Shown here: positions 12,582 to 14,171 of the stretch, piece by piece
Position numbering within the stretch: the first letter of the stretch is position 1
Layout of the letters: every line of letters begins with the position of its first letter
Assembly (NCBI GenBank): GCA_902782505.1
Contig: CACZNO010000144.1
Location: 1 to 14,171 of the forward strand
Origin: an uncultured Erysipelotrichaceae bacterium
Lineage (GTDB): Bacteria > Bacillota_I > Bacilli_A > Erysipelotrichales > Erysipelotrichaceae
DNA length: 14,171 nucleotides
Reading direction: 5' to 3'
Program-made: the position numbers and the translations under genes
Notes under the pieces: model-generated
What the model saw: the letters and a program-made list of their open reading frames with translations, nothing else
Told to the model about the DNA's origin: nothing
Databases searched by the model: none

Positions 12582-14171
12582 TTACGGTTCGTCGCCCGGC
12601 GGGATGATTATGGACGGATCCGGCGCGTAGAACTTCTGGCGGTTGGTCAGATCATCATAGCGCGCCTTGGTGGATCTGGTGAATTCCACCGTCGCCTTGT
12701 CCCCGTTCAACTCCAGATACAGCACCATGGAATTCTTCCCGGTCATTTTGAATTCGAACCGCGCCTTGTCTTTGGTCAGCCAGCCCAGGATGAACGAAAG
12801 AGTTCTGGTCCGGGCGTCATATTTGTAGAAGCGAATGGTGAAGTCTTCGCTGGGCAATCCGTAGGTATCCGTGATCTCGATAAGTTTTCTTTCCGTATCC
12901 ACGTGGAATATATACCACTGTTTGGAACTGCCTAACCACGGACCTTCCCAGTATCCTTCATAGTTGTTGATGTCCGAACCTTCCGTCAGATTGATTTTTA
13001 CGAATGCCTGTCCGTTCTTGTCGAATTCCGGGACGGTAAAGGATACTTCGATTCCCGGATCGATCCGGAACTCTTCCGCCGACTCGAAATCGACGACGCT
13101 CGCGGGATCCTTGAACACCATGCGGGTGGGACTTCCCATTTGTATATAGTGATACAGCGTGGTCGCAAATACGACATTCTTTTCGAAATCCTTATCCGAG
13201 TAATAGACGAACGGCAGATATTCCGGCGTATGCGGATAGCGGTCCATACGTTTGACCGGATCGACATACAATTGTCCGTTTTCCACGACCATCTGATACG
13301 GATAAAACAACGGATACTCCACATCCGCAAACCGCATGCTGGCGATCACATCGGAATACTCCGGCAGTTCGAATTTCTTGTATGTATCAAACAATGCCGG
13401 CTCCGATAAATTGAAGTTGGCTTTCTTGAAATATGTTACCTGATTGTAGGGAATCGCACGGTAATCCTGACAATAAAGGGAGTCGTAGAAGGTCTGTCCT
13501 TTCTTCAGCGATTTATCGAAGACCCGGAAATAAATCTTCTGGTTCAGCGGGTTGATGATGTCTCTCTGCACCGTTTTCCTGAAAGCGGTGAACGCTTTGG
13601 TCGTATAGCGGTCGATTTGTTTTTTCAAGACGTCCTGGAACAGGATCAGCGTCTGATTGATCTTGTCCTGACGGTACGTTTCGATGTCGGAATCATACAC
13701 TTTCTTGGACAGTTCCTCGCTGATTTCCTCTTCGCTGTATCCCTGTTTCATCATCCATTGGGTAACCCAGCCTTCGCGGATATCCTGCGGAAGTTTCCAA
13801 TACGCATCCGCGTACTTATAGTAGAGGTCTTCAATGTATTCCTTGGCTTTGGACGGGGCTTTTTCGGCATTTTTCAGAATCAGGCTCAGCATCTCGTTCC
13901 AGACATCCTCGCAGGTGTCGTCAAGACCCAGAGTATTGACTTCAAACTGGATGTTGGCGAAACCGTCCGATTTCACGCTGTCCTGCAATCCCTTGGGGAT
14001 TTCCATCTTGCACAGGGCGTCGATCCCGTTGAAACTCAGCTTTTTCTCCTGATAATACGCGAAGTACGCCTGTTCCTGTAACGGTAATTCATCCAGACCT
14101 TCAAAGTATTTATAGGCGTCCAGGGATGCGGATACCGCAAAGACCGCGATGCCCGCCAGTGTGATCGGCCA
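12582..14171 (-). CDS. Large membrane-anchored protein of unknown function (5' end beyond the window)
   Basis: The reading frame stays open from the TAA at 12584-12582 to the right edge, giving 529 visible residues without a stop. The visible N-terminal end is hydrophobic (WPITLAGIAVFAVSASLD, at 14171-14118), which looks like the second half of a membrane helix or signal anchor. The start and any preceding domain lie outside. The ATG at 14006 is internal to the frame and I do not regard it as the start. The bulk is soluble: a mainly helical, charged region (about visible residues 60-240), then a strand-rich C-terminal third with YEGYWEGPWLGSSKQWYIF in pieces and many aromatic residues, ending in an IIIPPGDEP tail. 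It is probably exported or exposed outside the membrane. I do not recognise the family. No strong terminator follows the stop. Confidence 0.72.
   Translation of the reverse strand, partial: WPITLAGIAVFAVSASLDAYKYFEGLDELPLQEQAYFAYYQEKKLSFNGIDALCKMEIPKGLQDSVKSDGFANIQFEVNTLGLDDTCEDVWNEMLSLILKNAEKAPSKAKEYIEDLYYKYADAYWKLPQDIREGWVTQWMMKQGYSEEEISEELSKKVYDSDIETYRQDKINQTLILFQDVLKKQIDRYTTKAFTAFRKTVQRDIINPLNQKIYFRVFDKSLKKGQTFYDSLYCQDYRAIPYNQVTYFKKANFNLSEPALFDTYKKFELPEYSDVIASMRFADVEYPLFYPYQMVVENGQLYVDPVKRMDRYPHTPEYLPFVYYSDKDFEKNVVFATTLYHYIQMGSPTRMVFKDPASVVDFESAEEFRIDPGIEVSFTVPEFDKNGQAFVKINLTEGSDINNYEGYWEGPWLGSSKQWYIFHVDTERKLIEITDTYGLPSEDFTIRFYKYDARTRTLSFILGWLTKDKARFEFKMTGKNSMVLYLELNGDKATVEFTRSTKARYDDLTNRQKFYAPDPSIIIPPGDEP

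Overview
The window looks like a chromosomal segment of a Bacillota (Firmicutes) bacterium. The signs are strong GGAGG-type ribosome binding sites, short intergenic gaps, U-tailed hairpin terminators, a CIRCE/HrcA-type operator, an FMN riboswitch driving a RibU transporter, and moderate GC content. An Erysipelotrichia-like lineage would fit, but that is an impression and I cannot confirm it without a database search. There is no phage, transposon, CRISPR array or defence island; the layout is ordinary housekeeping and membrane-protein genes.

Layout. 1-387 (-) is the N-terminal part of a HAD phosphatase. 420-932 (-) is a small multi-pass membrane protein, divergent from a WYL-domain regulator (1023-2066, +). 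2098-2124 is a CIRCE operator sitting on the promoter of htpG (2140-4029, +). 4162-4884 (+) is an orphan lipoprotein, convergent with an orphan 157-residue protein (4897-5370, -). The latter is divergent from a class I/II aminotransferase (5457-6686, +). 6731-6834 is an FMN riboswitch followed by an attenuator hairpin, ribU (6909-7505) and a PPOX-fold flavoprotein gene (7536-7937). 7983-9674 (-) is a three-gene unit: mrp, a small membrane protein, and a DUF2812-like membrane protein. It is divergent from a DJ-1/PfpI protein (9788-10324, +). 10344-11813 (-) is a two-gene membrane unit, one member carrying a zinc ribbon. 11995-12333 (-) is an orphan cytosolic protein behind tRNA-Val(GAC) (12426-12501, -). 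12582 to the right edge (-) is a large membrane-anchored protein of unknown function that continues beyond the window.

How the genes fit together. The clearest functional unit is the flavin operon: the FMN riboswitch should reduce both riboflavin uptake (RibU) and the PPOX protein when FMN is plentiful. htpG appears to be under HrcA, which is not the Bacillus subtilis arrangement. Most transcription units seem independent. They have very short leaders, extended -10 (TGn) promoters, and terminators shared between convergent genes, several of which overlap stop codons. I found no convincing undescribed multi-gene system. The most checkable oddities are a probable leaderless start for the HAD phosphatase, the CIRCE-controlled htpG, and the riboswitch-linked PPOX protein.
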